A stretch of 64,000 bases of DNA from JAKOWB01 sp038363005 (GTDB taxonomy: Bacteria; Pseudomonadota; Alphaproteobacteria; Kiloniellales; JACOMY01). Shown piece after piece: positions 36,208 to 45,456 of the stretch (within the stretch, counting starts at the first letter, position 1; each line of letters opens with the position of its first letter). The notes under the pieces were generated by a model that saw only the letters and a program-made list of their open reading frames with translations, was not told the DNA's origin and made no database searches. The stretch spans positions 1 to 64,000 of the forward strand of contig JBBQBI010000020.1 in the NCBI GenBank assembly GCA_038363005.1. The letters run 5' to 3'. The position numbers and the translations under genes were made by a program.

Positions 36208-36269
36208 CCGACTCCGACGCCAGGTGCGCCGCCTTAGGCGACCGGCGCGGCCAGCCCTTGGGAGACGCC

Positions 36270-37379
36270 ATGGACGAGGTCGAGTGCGTCGTCGTGGGTG
36301 CCGGAGTCGTCGGCCTGGGCATCGCACGCGCGCTCGCCCTGGCCGGGCGCGAGGTCCTGGTCCTGGAGCGCAATGGCGCCATCGGCGAAGAGACCTCCTC
36401 GCGCAACAGCGAAGTGATTCACGCCGGCATCTACTACGCCACCGGCAGCCACAAGGCGAAGCTCTGCGTCGCCGGCCGCGACGCGCTCTATGAGTTCTGC
36501 CGCGCGCGCGGCGTGCCGCACGCCCGCCTTGGCAAGGTCATCGTCGCCACCAGCCAAGCGCAGCTTGCCACCCTGGCGGCGATCAAGGCGCAGGCCGAAA
36601 TCAACGGCGTGCGCGACCTCCAGGTGCTCGACGCCGCCGGCGTGCGCGCGCTGGAGCCGGAACTCGAGGCCACCGGCGGCCTGCTATCGCCCTCCACCGG
36701 TATCGTCGACAGCCACGCGCTGATGCTGGCGCTGCAGGGCGAGGCCGAAACCGCCGGCGCCATCACGGCACTGCATGCGCCTGTGCTGCGCGGTGAGATC
36801 GACGCGCGCGGCTTTGTCCTGGAGGCCGGCGGCGAGGCGCCGCTGCGCCTGCGCTGCCGGCTGCTGGTGAACGCCGCCGGCCATGGCGCCTGGGACTTGG
36901 CACGCAATCTGGCGGGCTATCCGGCGCCGCTGATCCCCGACCGCGTGCTGTCGCGGGGCGTCTACTTCGTGCTGGCCGGTGCCACCCCCTTCCGGCACCT
37001 GATCTATCCGGTCCCGGAAGGCGGCGGGCTGGGCGTGCACGTGACGCTCGACCTTGCCGGGCGCGCCCGCTTCGGGCCCGACGTGGAATGGATCGAGCGG
37101 CTCGACTACCACCTGGATCCGGCGCGCGCCGCCGCTTTCTATCCGGCGATCCGCAACTACTGGCCAGCACTGCCCGACGGCGCGTTGCTGCCGGGCTACA
37201 CCGGCATCCGCCCGCGCCTCAGCCGCCTGGCACAGGGCGCCGCCGACTTTCGCATCGACACCCCGGCCGAGCACGGCATCCCCGGACTGGTCCAGCTGTT
37301 CGGCATCGAGAGTCCAGGCCTGACCTCGACCCTGGCGCTGGCCGACCTGGTCGCCGCCGCGCTCGCCACCGCTTGCTAG
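36270..37379 (+). CDS. FAD-dependent oxidoreductase, L-2-hydroxyglutarate oxidase-like
   Basis: DAO-superfamily flavoprotein of 369 residues. The dinucleotide motif is VVVGAGVVGLGIARALALAGREVLVLE, followed by ETSSRNSEVIHAGIYYATGSHKAKLC, which is the LhgO/L2HGDH signature. STGIVDSHALMLALQGEAE and the closing YTGIRPRLS and LFGIESPGLTSTLALADLVA complete the family pattern. It probably oxidises L-2-hydroxyglutarate or a related 2-hydroxy acid to the 2-oxo acid and passes electrons to the quinone pool. The start is the ATG at 36270 with GGGAGA upstream. An MBL hydrolase gene follows 10 bp later. Confidence 0.85.
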   Translation: MDEVECVVVGAGVVGLGIARALALAGREVLVLERNGAIGEETSSRNSEVIHAGIYYATGSHKAKLCVAGRDALYEFCRARGVPHARLGKVIVATSQAQLATLAAIKAQAEINGVRDLQVLDAAGVRALEPELEATGGLLSPSTGIVDSHALMLALQGEAETAGAITALHAPVLRGEIDARGFVLEAGGEAPLRLRCRLLVNAAGHGAWDLARNLAGYPAPLIPDRVLSRGVYFVLAGATPFRHLIYPVPEGGGLGVHVTLDLAGRARFGPDVEWIERLDYHLDPARAAAFYPAIRNYWPALPDGALLPGYTGIRPRLSRLAQGAADFRIDTPAEHGIPGLVQLFGIESPGLTSTLALADLVAAALATAC

Positions 37380-37389
37380 GAGAACCGCC

Positions 37390-38091
37390 ATGACCAGCGA
37401 CAGCTACCCCGACTACAAGATCCTGGTGAAGGGCAACTCGCTGCGCCTGAAGGACGACTTCCTGGGCATCGCCAACGTCACGCTGATCCGCAGCGCCGGC
37501 GGGCCGATCCTGTTCGACACCGGCGGTTACGTCTCGCGCCTGGGCCTGATCAAACGCTTGAAGGAAGAGGGGCTGGAGCCCGGCGACATCAAGGTCCTGT
37601 TCCTGTCGCACCTGCACTTCGACCACTGCCACAACGTCGACCTTTTTCCCAAGGCCAAGGTGCTGGTGTCGAAGGAGGAGTGGGACTATGCGCAAAAGCC
37701 GCACCCCAAGGACCTCTTCATGCCCTGGGGCATCCACGCCCAGTTGGAGAAGCACGACCTGGAGCTGATCCAGGGCGAGGGCGCGCTGGACAACCGCATC
37801 GGCTGGTATCCCGTGCCGGGCCACACGCCGGGCTGCTACGCGCTGGAGCTGGAGTCGGGGCGCAACGGTCGCGTCGTGGTGGCCGGCGATTCCATCAAAT
37901 ACGCCAAGGAGGTGGTGACGCGCCGCTGCGACATGGCTTTCGACACCATCGAGCGCGGCACCGCTTCGATCGCCAAGATCATTTCGCGTGCCGACCGCAT
38001 CATTCCCGGCCATTTCCCCGAGCTGATCCGCCAGCCCGACGGCGCCTTCTCGTGGGACGAGGCGGCGCCCTTCGAACTCTACGTGCGCTAG
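37390..38091 (+). CDS. MBL-fold metallo-hydrolase (lactonase/glyoxalase II-like)
   Basis: Hydrolase of 233 residues with the full metal site: SHLHFDHCHN (His74, His76, Asp78, His79), then PGHTPG, VVAGDSIKY with the bridging Asp, and PGHFPELI near the C-terminus. The size and GGPILFDTGGY start resemble AHL-lactonase/AttM-like or glyoxalase II-like members. No signal peptide. The 10-bp gap on one side and 3-bp gap on the other place it in an operon with the FAD oxidoreductase and the molybdenum hydroxylase. Confidence 0.85.
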   Translation: MTSDSYPDYKILVKGNSLRLKDDFLGIANVTLIRSAGGPILFDTGGYVSRLGLIKRLKEEGLEPGDIKVLFLSHLHFDHCHNVDLFPKAKVLVSKEEWDYAQKPHPKDLFMPWGIHAQLEKHDLELIQGEGALDNRIGWYPVPGHTPGCYALELESGRNGRVVVAGDSIKYAKEVVTRRCDMAFDTIERGTASIAKIISRADRIIPGHFPELIRQPDGAFSWDEAAPFELYVR

Positions 38092-38094
38092 GCG

Positions 38095-40398
38095 ATGCCA
38101 CCAGTGGCCAGCGCCGGGCGCTGGATCGGCCAGCCGGTCCGCCGCCTGGAGGACCAGCGCCTGCTGACCGGCCAGGGTCGCTACACCGACGACCTGCGCT
38201 TGCCCGACGCGCTGCAGGCCGTCTTCCTGCGCTCGCCGCACGCGCATGCCGAGATCCTCGCCATAGACCGCGACGCGGCACTGGCGCTGCCGGGCGTGGT
38301 CGCGGTCTACAGCGGCGGCGACCTGGCGGCAGCGGGCGTCGGCCCCGTCCCCTATTTCAATCGCCTGGCCGGCACGGACGGGCTGCCGGCGGCGCCGCCC
38401 TGTCACGCGCTGGCGCAGGGCTTGGTGCGCCACGTCGGCGAGCCGGTGGCGCTGATCGTCGCCGAGACCCTGGCGGCGGCCCGCGACGCCGCCGAGCTGG
38501 TGGCGGTGGACTACCGCCCCCTGCCGGCGGTGACCCGGGCGTCGGCGGCGGTGCGGTCCGATGCGCCGCGGCTCGGTGCCAAGGCACCGGGCAACGTCGT
38601 CGGTCGCTATGAGATCGGCGAGGCCGCCGCGGTCGAGGCGATCCTGGCCAGGGCGCCGCACCTGGTGCGCCTGACGGTCGGCAACAATCGCATCGTGGTG
38701 TTTCCGCTGGAACCGCGCAGTGCCGTCGCCAGCTACGCGGCCGGGCAGTTGACACTCCACTGCAGCAGCCAGGCGGCGCATCTGTCGCGCCAGCTCCTGG
38801 CGCAGGCGCTGGGCATCGCCGAGGCCGGCCTCGACCTCGTGGTCGGCGACGTGGGCGGCGGCTTCGGCGCCAAGATCGTGCCCTATCGCGAGGACCTGGC
38901 GCTGCTGTTCGCCGCCCGCGCGCTGGGGCGGACGCTACGCTGGCAGGGCGATCGCGGCGAGGCCTTCATGTCCGACACCCAGGGCCGCGACCACGAGGCC
39001 GAGGTGGCGCTGGCGCTCGACCATGACGGCCGCATCCTGGCCTATCAGTCCAGGGTGCTGGCCAACATGGGGGCCTACCTGTCGCCCTTCGGCATGCCGA
39101 TCGCCACCACCACCGGGCACCGCATCGTCTGCGGCGTCTATCACATCCCGGCGCTGCACCTGGTGGTCGAGGGCGTGCTGACCAACACCGTGCCGACCGG
39201 TCCCTATCGCGGCGCTGGCCGGCCCGAGGCAATCCACCGCCTGGAACGACTGCTCGACGTGGCGGCACGCCGCCTCGGGCTGGACCCTGTCGAGATCCGC
39301 CGCCGCAACCTGATCCGCCCGACGCAGCTGCCCTATCGCAACGCCGCCGGCTGGACCTATGACTCCGGCGACTTCCCGGCGTTGCTGGAACGCGCGCTCG
39401 TACTGGCGGACTGGGAGGGCTTTGCCCGCCGCAAGACAGAGAGTGCGGCCAGGGGCCTGCTGCGCGGGCGCGGCCTGGCCTGCCACATCGACACCACCAG
39501 CGGCGTCGATCCGGGCGAGAGCGCGACGGCGACGCTGGAGTCCAGCGGCCGCGTCACGCTGCTCAGCGGCACGCAGGGGATCGGCCAGGGCCTGGCCACC
39601 AGCTACGCGCAGATCCTGGCCGAGCAGCTCGGCCTCGATCCGGCGGACATCGACGTCGTGCAGGGCGACACGCGGCGCGTGGCCGGCGGCGGCGGCACCT
39701 ATGGCTCGCGCTCGCTGCATCTCGGCGGCTCCGCCGTGCTGGTCACCGGGCAGGCCCTGCGGGGAAGGCTGCTGGCGCTTGCCGCCGCGCGGCTGGAGGC
39801 GACGCCTGAGGCGCTGGAGCTGGCTGACGGCCTGGTGTCGGTGCCGGGCCGCAACGCGTCGCTCCGCCTTGCCGACCTGGCGGCCGAGCAGCTTGACGGG
39901 CGCATCGGCGCCAGCGAGCGGATCGAGGCACCCTTTTGCTTCCCCAACGGCTGCTATGTCTGCGAGGTCGAGGTCGATCCGGAGACCGGCGTGGCGCGCG
40001 TCGTGCGCCTGACCGCGCTGGACGACGTCGGCCGTGTCATCAATCCGTTGATCGTGCAGGGCCAGGTGCATGGCGGCCTGGCGCAGGGCATCGGCCAGGC
40101 GCTTTACGAACAGGCGGTCTATGACCCCGACAGCGGCCAGCTACTGACCGGCAGCCCGATGGACTATGCCCTGCCGCGCGCCGACGAGCTGCCCAGCTTT
40201 GTCGTCACACATGACGAGTCCTGGCCGACGGCGAGCAATCCACTCGGTGCCAAGGGGGCTGGCGAAAGCGGCGCGGTCGGGGCGCCGCCGGCTGTCGTTG
40301 CCGCTGTGCTGGACGCGCTGGGTCCGACGGGACCCGAGCACCTCGACATGCCGCTGACAGCGGAGAAGCTTTGGCGCGCGCTGCAGGCCGGCCGCTAG
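38095..40398 (+). CDS. Xanthine dehydrogenase-family molybdopterin-binding subunit (orphan large subunit)
   Basis: Molybdenum hydroxylase large subunit of 767 residues. The N-terminal GQPVRRLEDQRLLTGQGRYTDDL is typical of CoxL-like subunits, and VGDVGGGFGAKIVPYREDLAL is the first Mo-cofactor motif. NTVPTGPYRGAGRPEAIHRLERLLD has the conserved Arg and GRPE, and the closing LGAKGAGESGAVGAPPAVVAAV holds the catalytic Glu. The VAYRCSFR loop of true CO dehydrogenase is absent, so CO oxidation is unlikely. Neither the 2Fe-2S small subunit nor the FAD medium subunit is encoded nearby, so partners must come from elsewhere or the reaction is unusual. Confidence 0.87.
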   Translation: MPPVASAGRWIGQPVRRLEDQRLLTGQGRYTDDLRLPDALQAVFLRSPHAHAEILAIDRDAALALPGVVAVYSGGDLAAAGVGPVPYFNRLAGTDGLPAAPPCHALAQGLVRHVGEPVALIVAETLAAARDAAELVAVDYRPLPAVTRASAAVRSDAPRLGAKAPGNVVGRYEIGEAAAVEAILARAPHLVRLTVGNNRIVVFPLEPRSAVASYAAGQLTLHCSSQAAHLSRQLLAQALGIAEAGLDLVVGDVGGGFGAKIVPYREDLALLFAARALGRTLRWQGDRGEAFMSDTQGRDHEAEVALALDHDGRILAYQSRVLANMGAYLSPFGMPIATTTGHRIVCGVYHIPALHLVVEGVLTNTVPTGPYRGAGRPEAIHRLERLLDVAARRLGLDPVEIRRRNLIRPTQLPYRNAAGWTYDSGDFPALLERALVLADWEGFARRKTESAARGLLRGRGLACHIDTTSGVDPGESATATLESSGRVTLLSGTQGIGQGLATSYAQILAEQLGLDPADIDVVQGDTRRVAGGGGTYGSRSLHLGGSAVLVTGQALRGRLLALAAARLEATPEALELADGLVSVPGRNASLRLADLAAEQLDGRIGASERIEAPFCFPNGCYVCEVEVDPETGVARVVRLTALDDVGRVINPLIVQGQVHGGLAQGIGQALYEQAVYDPDSGQLLTGSPMDYALPRADELPSFVVTHDESWPTASNPLGAKGAGESGAVGAPPAVVAAVLDALGPTGPEHLDMPLTAEKLWRALQAGR

Positions 40399-40560
40399 GG
40401 CAGCCAGCGGCGGCAGACCGGACCGCGGGTTCTGCAATCGGTGATAGCGCCTTGCTGCCTTTGGCTGCGCGTCCCGACCGCCGCCATCGACGAGCTGTGA
40501 ATGGCGGGTTGTGCGGCGGTCGGTTAGTGTGACCGCCGGGGTGGGTACAACGGTAAGGGC

Positions 40561-42183
40561 ATGATCGAGGATAGGCGGGAGCTGCCTGGCGGCCAGATGG
40601 CAAGTCGCGGCGCCCAGGCGGGCCGCGGACGTTCGCAGAACGCCGCGCTCTATCTCACTGGGCTGCTGCTGTTCCTGGTCTCACTGCTGGTCGGCGCCCT
40701 GCTGTGGCAGAGCTATGCGGCGACCATCGCCGCGGCTGAGGCGCGCGCCCGTGGCGCCGCGCATGTCGCCGCCACCCACATGCGTTGGCTGGGCGAGGCG
40801 AGCTTTCAGGCGCTGCGGCGCATCGACGACGCGCTGGGCCCGCAGCCCACCGTCTTCACCGGCGCCACGGCGAGCGATCTCGACAGCGCCGTCGCTGAGT
40901 TGCCGGCCGAAACCTATGCCTGGGTGGTCGATACCACCGGCCATCCGGTGCTGAGCAACGCGCCGTCGCACGCGGATCCGGCGGTCGGCGAGATGCCTTT
41001 CTTCGCCGCCCTCAAGGCGGGCGAGCGGCGCTCGATCAGTGTGCTGTTCCAGGTCGACCCGGACGGCCGCAAGGCCTTCGCCCTCGGCCACCGTATCGAG
41101 CGCCAGGGCGTCTTCCTGGGCGCTGCCATCATCGTCATTCCGGCGGAGATGATGTCGACCTTCTGGCTGGCCCTGGACCTGGGACCGGATTCCTCGGTCG
41201 GCCTGATCCGTGCCGATGGCTGGCTGGTGGCGCGCTACCCGGTGCCGGACACGACCGTCGACCTCAGTGGCTATCGGCTCTTCACCCAGGACCTGGCACG
41301 GGCCGACGAAGGGCTCTACCACGCCGAGCGCTCACCGCTCGACGGCGTCGCTCGCATCGTCGCCTTTCGGCGGGTCGAGGGCCTGCCGCTGGTGGTCGTC
41401 GCCGGGGTCTCGAAGGACGAAGCGGTCGCGGTGTTCTGGAACCGCGCCGGCCTGTTGCTGGTGGCCGCCGGCCCGATCGCCTTGGCGCTGCTGCTCTGCG
41501 CCCTCTGGGTTGCCCGCCTGCTGCGCGCCGACCAGCGCAGCCGCCTGTCGCTGGCCCGCGCCCTGGCGGAAAACCGCGTGCTGTTCCACGAGGTGCACCA
41601 CCGGGTGAAGAACAACCTGCAGGTGGTGATGTCGCTGGTACAGCTGCTGCCGGGCTCCGACGAGGCCAAGCAGGAGATGCTGCGCCGCATCTCCGCCATG
41701 GCGGCGCTGCACGAGCGAATCTACCGGTCCAATCGGATCTCCGACGTCGAGCTGTCGAACTACCTGCAGCAGCTCTGCGCCAGCCTGCGCGAAATCTACG
41801 GCGGCCAGACCACACTGACCTGCGACGTGCCAGCGCTGGAGGTCAGCGCCGAGGTGGCGCTGCCGCTTGGCCTGATTGCCAGCGAAGCGATCTCCAACGC
41901 CTTCAAGCATGCCTTCGACGAGGGCCAGCCGGGCCGCATCGACCTTGTGGTGTCGGCCGAGTCACCGAGCCAGGCGCGCCTGGTGGTACGCGACAACGGC
42001 AAGGGCCGCGGCGAAAGCGGGACGGGCGGCACTGGCATCGGCCTGCGGCTCATCGAAAGCCTGGCCCGGCGCATCGGTGCCAGCCTGTCCTATGACCAGG
42101 GCGCCACGGACCCGCCGAGCCAAGGCACCGCGCTGTCCATCGTCTTTCCCCTGCTGCGCAGCGACGCATCCAGCGACGCGTGA
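40561..42183 (+). CDS. Membrane sensor histidine kinase of the HisKA_2/HWE type
   Basis: Kinase of 540 residues with one helix at about 28-50 and another at about 297-320. They bracket a periplasmic domain of about 245 residues with dCache/PAS-like features (YAWVVDTTGHPVLSN; FFAALKAGERRSISVLFQVD). The cytoplasmic part has FHEVHHRVKNNLQVVMSLVQLL with phospho-acceptor His346, and a short ATPase with ASEAISNAFKHAF (N box) and DNGKGRG (G box). This type usually feeds PhyR-like or single-domain response regulators. None is adjacent, so its partner is elsewhere. The ligand is unknown, probably a small organic acid or amine. Confidence 0.88.
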   Translation: MIEDRRELPGGQMASRGAQAGRGRSQNAALYLTGLLLFLVSLLVGALLWQSYAATIAAAEARARGAAHVAATHMRWLGEASFQALRRIDDALGPQPTVFTGATASDLDSAVAELPAETYAWVVDTTGHPVLSNAPSHADPAVGEMPFFAALKAGERRSISVLFQVDPDGRKAFALGHRIERQGVFLGAAIIVIPAEMMSTFWLALDLGPDSSVGLIRADGWLVARYPVPDTTVDLSGYRLFTQDLARADEGLYHAERSPLDGVARIVAFRRVEGLPLVVVAGVSKDEAVAVFWNRAGLLLVAAGPIALALLLCALWVARLLRADQRSRLSLARALAENRVLFHEVHHRVKNNLQVVMSLVQLLPGSDEAKQEMLRRISAMAALHERIYRSNRISDVELSNYLQQLCASLREIYGGQTTLTCDVPALEVSAEVALPLGLIASEAISNAFKHAFDEGQPGRIDLVVSAESPSQARLVVRDNGKGRGESGTGGTGIGLRLIESLARRIGASLSYDQGATDPPSQGTALSIVFPLLRSDASSDA

Positions 42184-42257
42184 CACCGCTGCCCTTGCCT
42201 GCTGGTGGCAGCGCCCTAGACTGCTGCCGCGCGTCCGCAGCCTCCCAGGAGTAACCC

Positions 42258-43871
42258 ATGCCCGATCACCGCCCGGCCGAAGCCGCGCCGGAGTCCGAAC
42301 TTGCCGATGGCACGACCAACGGCGCCTTCAGCCTGCTCCGCTCACTGCAGGCCAGTGGCATCGAGGTCTGCTTCGCCAATCCCGGCACCTCGGAGATGCA
42401 CTTCGTCGCCGCGCTGGACCGGGCCGAGGGGCTGCGCAGCATCCTGGGCCTTTTCGAAGGCGCGGTGACCGGCGCGGCCGACGGCTATGCCCGCATGCTG
42501 GGCCGACCGGCGGCGACGCTGCTGCACCTGGGGCCGGGACTGGCCAACGGACTCTCCGCCCTGCACAACGCGCGACGTGCGCAGTCGCCGATCGTCAACG
42601 TCATCGGCGACCACGCCACCTTTCACCGCGCGCTCGACGCGCCGCTGACCTCGGACATCGAGGGCGCGGCGCGGCCCTTCAGCCATTGGGTGCGCACCTC
42701 GCCCAACGCCGATTCCCTCGCCGTCGACGCTGCGGCGGCGGTAGCAGCCGCGCTCAGTACGCCGGGCCGCATCGCCTCGCTCATCCTGCCGGCCGACGCG
42801 GCCTGGAGCCCGGTCACCGCCGGCCGGCCGCTGACGGCGGCGCCGGCCACCCCGCAGCCGCCGATCCCGGTCGGCGCCGACGCCATCGAGGCGGCCGCAA
42901 GGATCCTGAAGGCCGGCGGGCGCGCCGCGCTGCTGCTCGGCGGCCGTGCCCTGCTGGCCGAGCCGCTGGAGGTCGCCGGCCGCATCGCCGCGGCGACCGG
43001 CGCGCAGCTCCTGGCGCCGACCATGACCGGGCGCATCCAGCGCGGCGCCGGCCGCGTGCCAGTCACCCGCGTGCCCTACATCGTCGACCAGGCCGTCGCG
43101 GCGCTGAAGGATCTCGACACCCTGATCCTGATCGGCGCCAAGGCACCGGTCGGCTTCTTCGCCTATCCCAACAAGCCGAGCCGCCTGTGGAATCCAGCGA
43201 CGCGGGTGCTGGAACTGGCAACGCCGGAGGGCGACGCCATCCAGGCTCTCGCCGACCTCGAGGCAGCGCTGGGCGCCGGCCGGGCCACGCCGATGCGCAC
43301 GCGCCTTGCCAGGCCGGAACGGCCGCAGGGCGCGCTCAACCTGGACACGCTGGCGCAGATGGTGGCGGCGACGCTGCCCGAGGGCGTCATCGTGCTGGAC
43401 GAGTCGATCACCAGCGGTCGCGGCCTGATGCAGGCGACCAGCGGCATGCCGCCGCACGACTGGCTGCTGGGTACCGGGGGCTCGATCGGCTGGGCCCTGC
43501 CGGTGGCGATCGGTGTCGCCGTCGCCTGTCCCGACCGCAAGGTGCTGGCGCTGGAGAGCGACGGCAGCGCGCTGATGCTGCCGCAGACACTCTGGACCTA
43601 TGCGCGCGAGCAGCTCGACATCCTGACGGTGATCTTCAGCAACCGGCGCTACCAGATCCTGCACCACGAGATGCAGAACGTCGGCGCCACCAACGTCGGC
43701 CCCAAGGCGCGCACGCTGCTCGACCTCGACAATCCCGTCGTCGACTGGGTGTCGCTAGCCAAGGGCTTCGGCGTCCCCGCCACGCGGGCAGCGACACTGG
43801 AGGAATTCGGCCGCGCGCTCGACGCCGGCTACGCCACCAAGGGGCCGATGCTGATCGAGCTGCTCTGCTGA
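42258..43871 (+). CDS. ThDP-dependent enzyme, acetolactate synthase large subunit-like
   Basis: Protein of 537 residues with three domains. The Pyr domain has the NPGTSEMHFVAALD start and the ThDP-activating Glu67 in LFEGAVTGAADGYARM. The central domain is Rossmann-like, and the PP domain has SDGS (434-437) and Asn462 as the metal-diphosphate motif, with Ser where most have Gly. It resembles the IlvX/benzoylformate decarboxylase-like branch, not the FAD-linked biosynthetic IlvB, and no ilvH small subunit follows. The reaction is a 2-oxo acid decarboxylation or ligation, substrate unknown. AGGAG precedes the ATG. Confidence 0.85.
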   Translation: MPDHRPAEAAPESELADGTTNGAFSLLRSLQASGIEVCFANPGTSEMHFVAALDRAEGLRSILGLFEGAVTGAADGYARMLGRPAATLLHLGPGLANGLSALHNARRAQSPIVNVIGDHATFHRALDAPLTSDIEGAARPFSHWVRTSPNADSLAVDAAAAVAAALSTPGRIASLILPADAAWSPVTAGRPLTAAPATPQPPIPVGADAIEAAARILKAGGRAALLLGGRALLAEPLEVAGRIAAATGAQLLAPTMTGRIQRGAGRVPVTRVPYIVDQAVAALKDLDTLILIGAKAPVGFFAYPNKPSRLWNPATRVLELATPEGDAIQALADLEAALGAGRATPMRTRLARPERPQGALNLDTLAQMVAATLPEGVIVLDESITSGRGLMQATSGMPPHDWLLGTGGSIGWALPVAIGVAVACPDRKVLALESDGSALMLPQTLWTYAREQLDILTVIFSNRRYQILHHEMQNVGATNVGPKARTLLDLDNPVVDWVSLAKGFGVPATRAATLEEFGRALDAGYATKGPMLIELLC

Positions 43872-43888
43872 ACCGCCGAAGGGCCGAG

Positions 43889-44611
43889 GTGCTGAGCGAC
43901 CGCATCCTGCGCCGACCGCCGCGCCGCTTCCTGCGCCGCGATCCCACTGTCTTCGCCTGCTTCTCCTTTCGCTTCGACGCGCACCTCGTGCCGTCGCTGC
44001 TGGAGAACCTGGACCCCATCGTGCACGGCTGGGTCGCCTTTGACGATCGCGGCGGCAGTGGGGTCCTCAGCGATCCGGCGGCGCGCTATCGCCAGCTGCT
44101 CGCCCGGGCGCGCGCGCTCGGCGGCGACTGGGTGCTGGCGGTCGATCCCGACGAGCGCTTCGAGACCGCGACCGCCGCGCGCATGCCGGAGTTGCTGCGC
44201 GCGCCGCGTGACGTCACCTGGACATTCAGTCTTCGCGAGATGTGGGCGTTGGATCGCTACCGCGTCGATGGCCTCTGGGGCCGCAAGCGCATTGGCCGGC
44301 TGTTCGCCCCGCCGGATGGCCAGCGCTTCACCGAAGACCCGCACCAACCCTGGTACCCGCTGGAGCCGAAGCCCACGCTGCGTCACAGCGATCTCAATAT
44401 CTATCACCTGAAGATGCTGACACCGGAGCGCCGCCGGGCGCGCCGCGACCTCTACAACCACGTCGATCCGACCCAGCGCTGGCAGTCGATCGGCTACGAC
44501 TACATGGCGGACGAGGCCGGACTGCAGCTGGAGACCATCCCGCCCGGCCGCGGCTACCACCCGCAGCACCACGAGGACGGCGGCCTCTGGATGGCGGAGC
44601 TACCCCGCTGA
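43889..44611 (+). CDS. Glycosyltransferase family 2-like protein
   Basis: Protein of 240 residues. CFSFRFDAHLVPSLLENLDPIV, WVAFDDRGG and DWVLAVDPDERFE look like the Glyco_tranf_2_4 branch, in which the DPDER segment holds the metal/nucleotide-sugar aspartates. HLKMLTPERRRARRDLYNHVDPT is a common C-terminal block of these proteins. No transmembrane helix, so cytoplasmic or peripheral. The start is GTG at 43889 with GAAGGG upstream, 17 bp after the ThDP gene. The open frame continues far upstream, but only as a shadow of that gene. Confidence 0.72.
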   Translation: MLSDRILRRPPRRFLRRDPTVFACFSFRFDAHLVPSLLENLDPIVHGWVAFDDRGGSGVLSDPAARYRQLLARARALGGDWVLAVDPDERFETATAARMPELLRAPRDVTWTFSLREMWALDRYRVDGLWGRKRIGRLFAPPDGQRFTEDPHQPWYPLEPKPTLRHSDLNIYHLKMLTPERRRARRDLYNHVDPTQRWQSIGYDYMADEAGLQLETIPPGRGYHPQHHEDGGLWMAELPR

Positions 44612-44631
44612 GTACCGCACCCGATCTCACA

Positions 44632-45456
44632 GTGGTCGTGCTGGCACTGGGTGCGCCGCCGGAACTCGCCGGGGCGGTGCGTTCGCTGCTGGCGCAGGAC
44701 GCGCCGCTGGAGATCCTGGTGGTGAACAGCGGCGGCGGCGACGCCGCCGGGCTGCTGCGCCGCGCCGGTCTCGCCGTGCCGGTCGAGGAGCGCGCCGAGC
44801 GACTATTCGCCGGCGGCGCCCGCAACCTCGGCATCGCCCGCACCAACGCACCGCTTGTGGCCTTCCTCGCCAGCGACTGCCGCGCCCTGCCCGGCTGGGC
44901 GGCCGAGCGGCTGCGGTTGCACACGGCAGGCCACCCGGCGGTGGCCTCGGCCATGGTGCCGGATCGGCCGCGCAGCCTGCTGGCCTGGGGACAGCACCTG
45001 GCGCTCTATGCCGGCCGCCTGCCCGGCCTGCCGGCGGAAGGCGCCCTGCGCTACGGGGCCTCCTATACACGCGCGCTGCTGCGGCAGGTCGGCGACTTCG
45101 CCGAGGCGCTGTCGAGCGGCGAGGACAGCGACTACCTGGCGCGGCTGCCGCTGCCACCCTGCTGGGCGCCCGGCGTGCTGACGCAGCACCTGACCGAGCC
45201 AAGTTTGGTCGCTGCCTGCCGCCAGTTCCATGCCCGCGGCCGGCGCCATGCCACCTGGATGCGGGGTGCCGGGCGCGACGAGGCGGCGCCGTCCGGCGTC
45301 GGGCAGCAGCTTGCCTGGGTGCGTCGGCAAATCGCCCAGGGGCTGCCGCCGGCACAGCAACGCCTGGCGCGTCGCGCGCTGCCGCTGACCCGGCTCTTCC
45401 TGTGGTGCGGCGCGCGTGGCCGCCGTGCCGGCGCCCGGGACCCGGCGCTGCCCTAG
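44632..45456 (+). CDS. Glycosyltransferase family 2 protein
   Basis: Protein of about 274 residues with the GT-A start pattern VVVLALGAPPELAGAVRSLLAQDAPLEILVVNSGGGD, then FAGGARNLGIARTNAPLVAFLASDCRALPGW, in which SDC replaces the usual DxD, and GEDSDYLARL as the acidic acceptor-side motif. The start is uncertain. GTG at 44632 is the first normal codon, but a CTG at 44609 that overlaps the preceding stop as CTGA would restore seven residues of the first strand. It is coupled to the previous glycosyltransferase and shares its CTAG stop tetramer with the convergent hydrolase gene. Confidence 0.72.
   Translation: MVVLALGAPPELAGAVRSLLAQDAPLEILVVNSGGGDAAGLLRRAGLAVPVEERAERLFAGGARNLGIARTNAPLVAFLASDCRALPGWAAERLRLHTAGHPAVASAMVPDRPRSLLAWGQHLALYAGRLPGLPAEGALRYGASYTRALLRQVGDFAEALSSGEDSDYLARLPLPPCWAPGVLTQHLTEPSLVAACRQFHARGRRHATWMRGAGRDEAAPSGVGQQLAWVRRQIAQGLPPAQQRLARRALPLTRLFLWCGARGRRAGARDPALP

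Noticed and set aside
38095..40398. Call of aerobic carbon monoxide dehydrogenase large subunit
   Set aside because: The VAYRCSFR active-site loop of form I CO dehydrogenase is absent and the small and medium subunits are missing.
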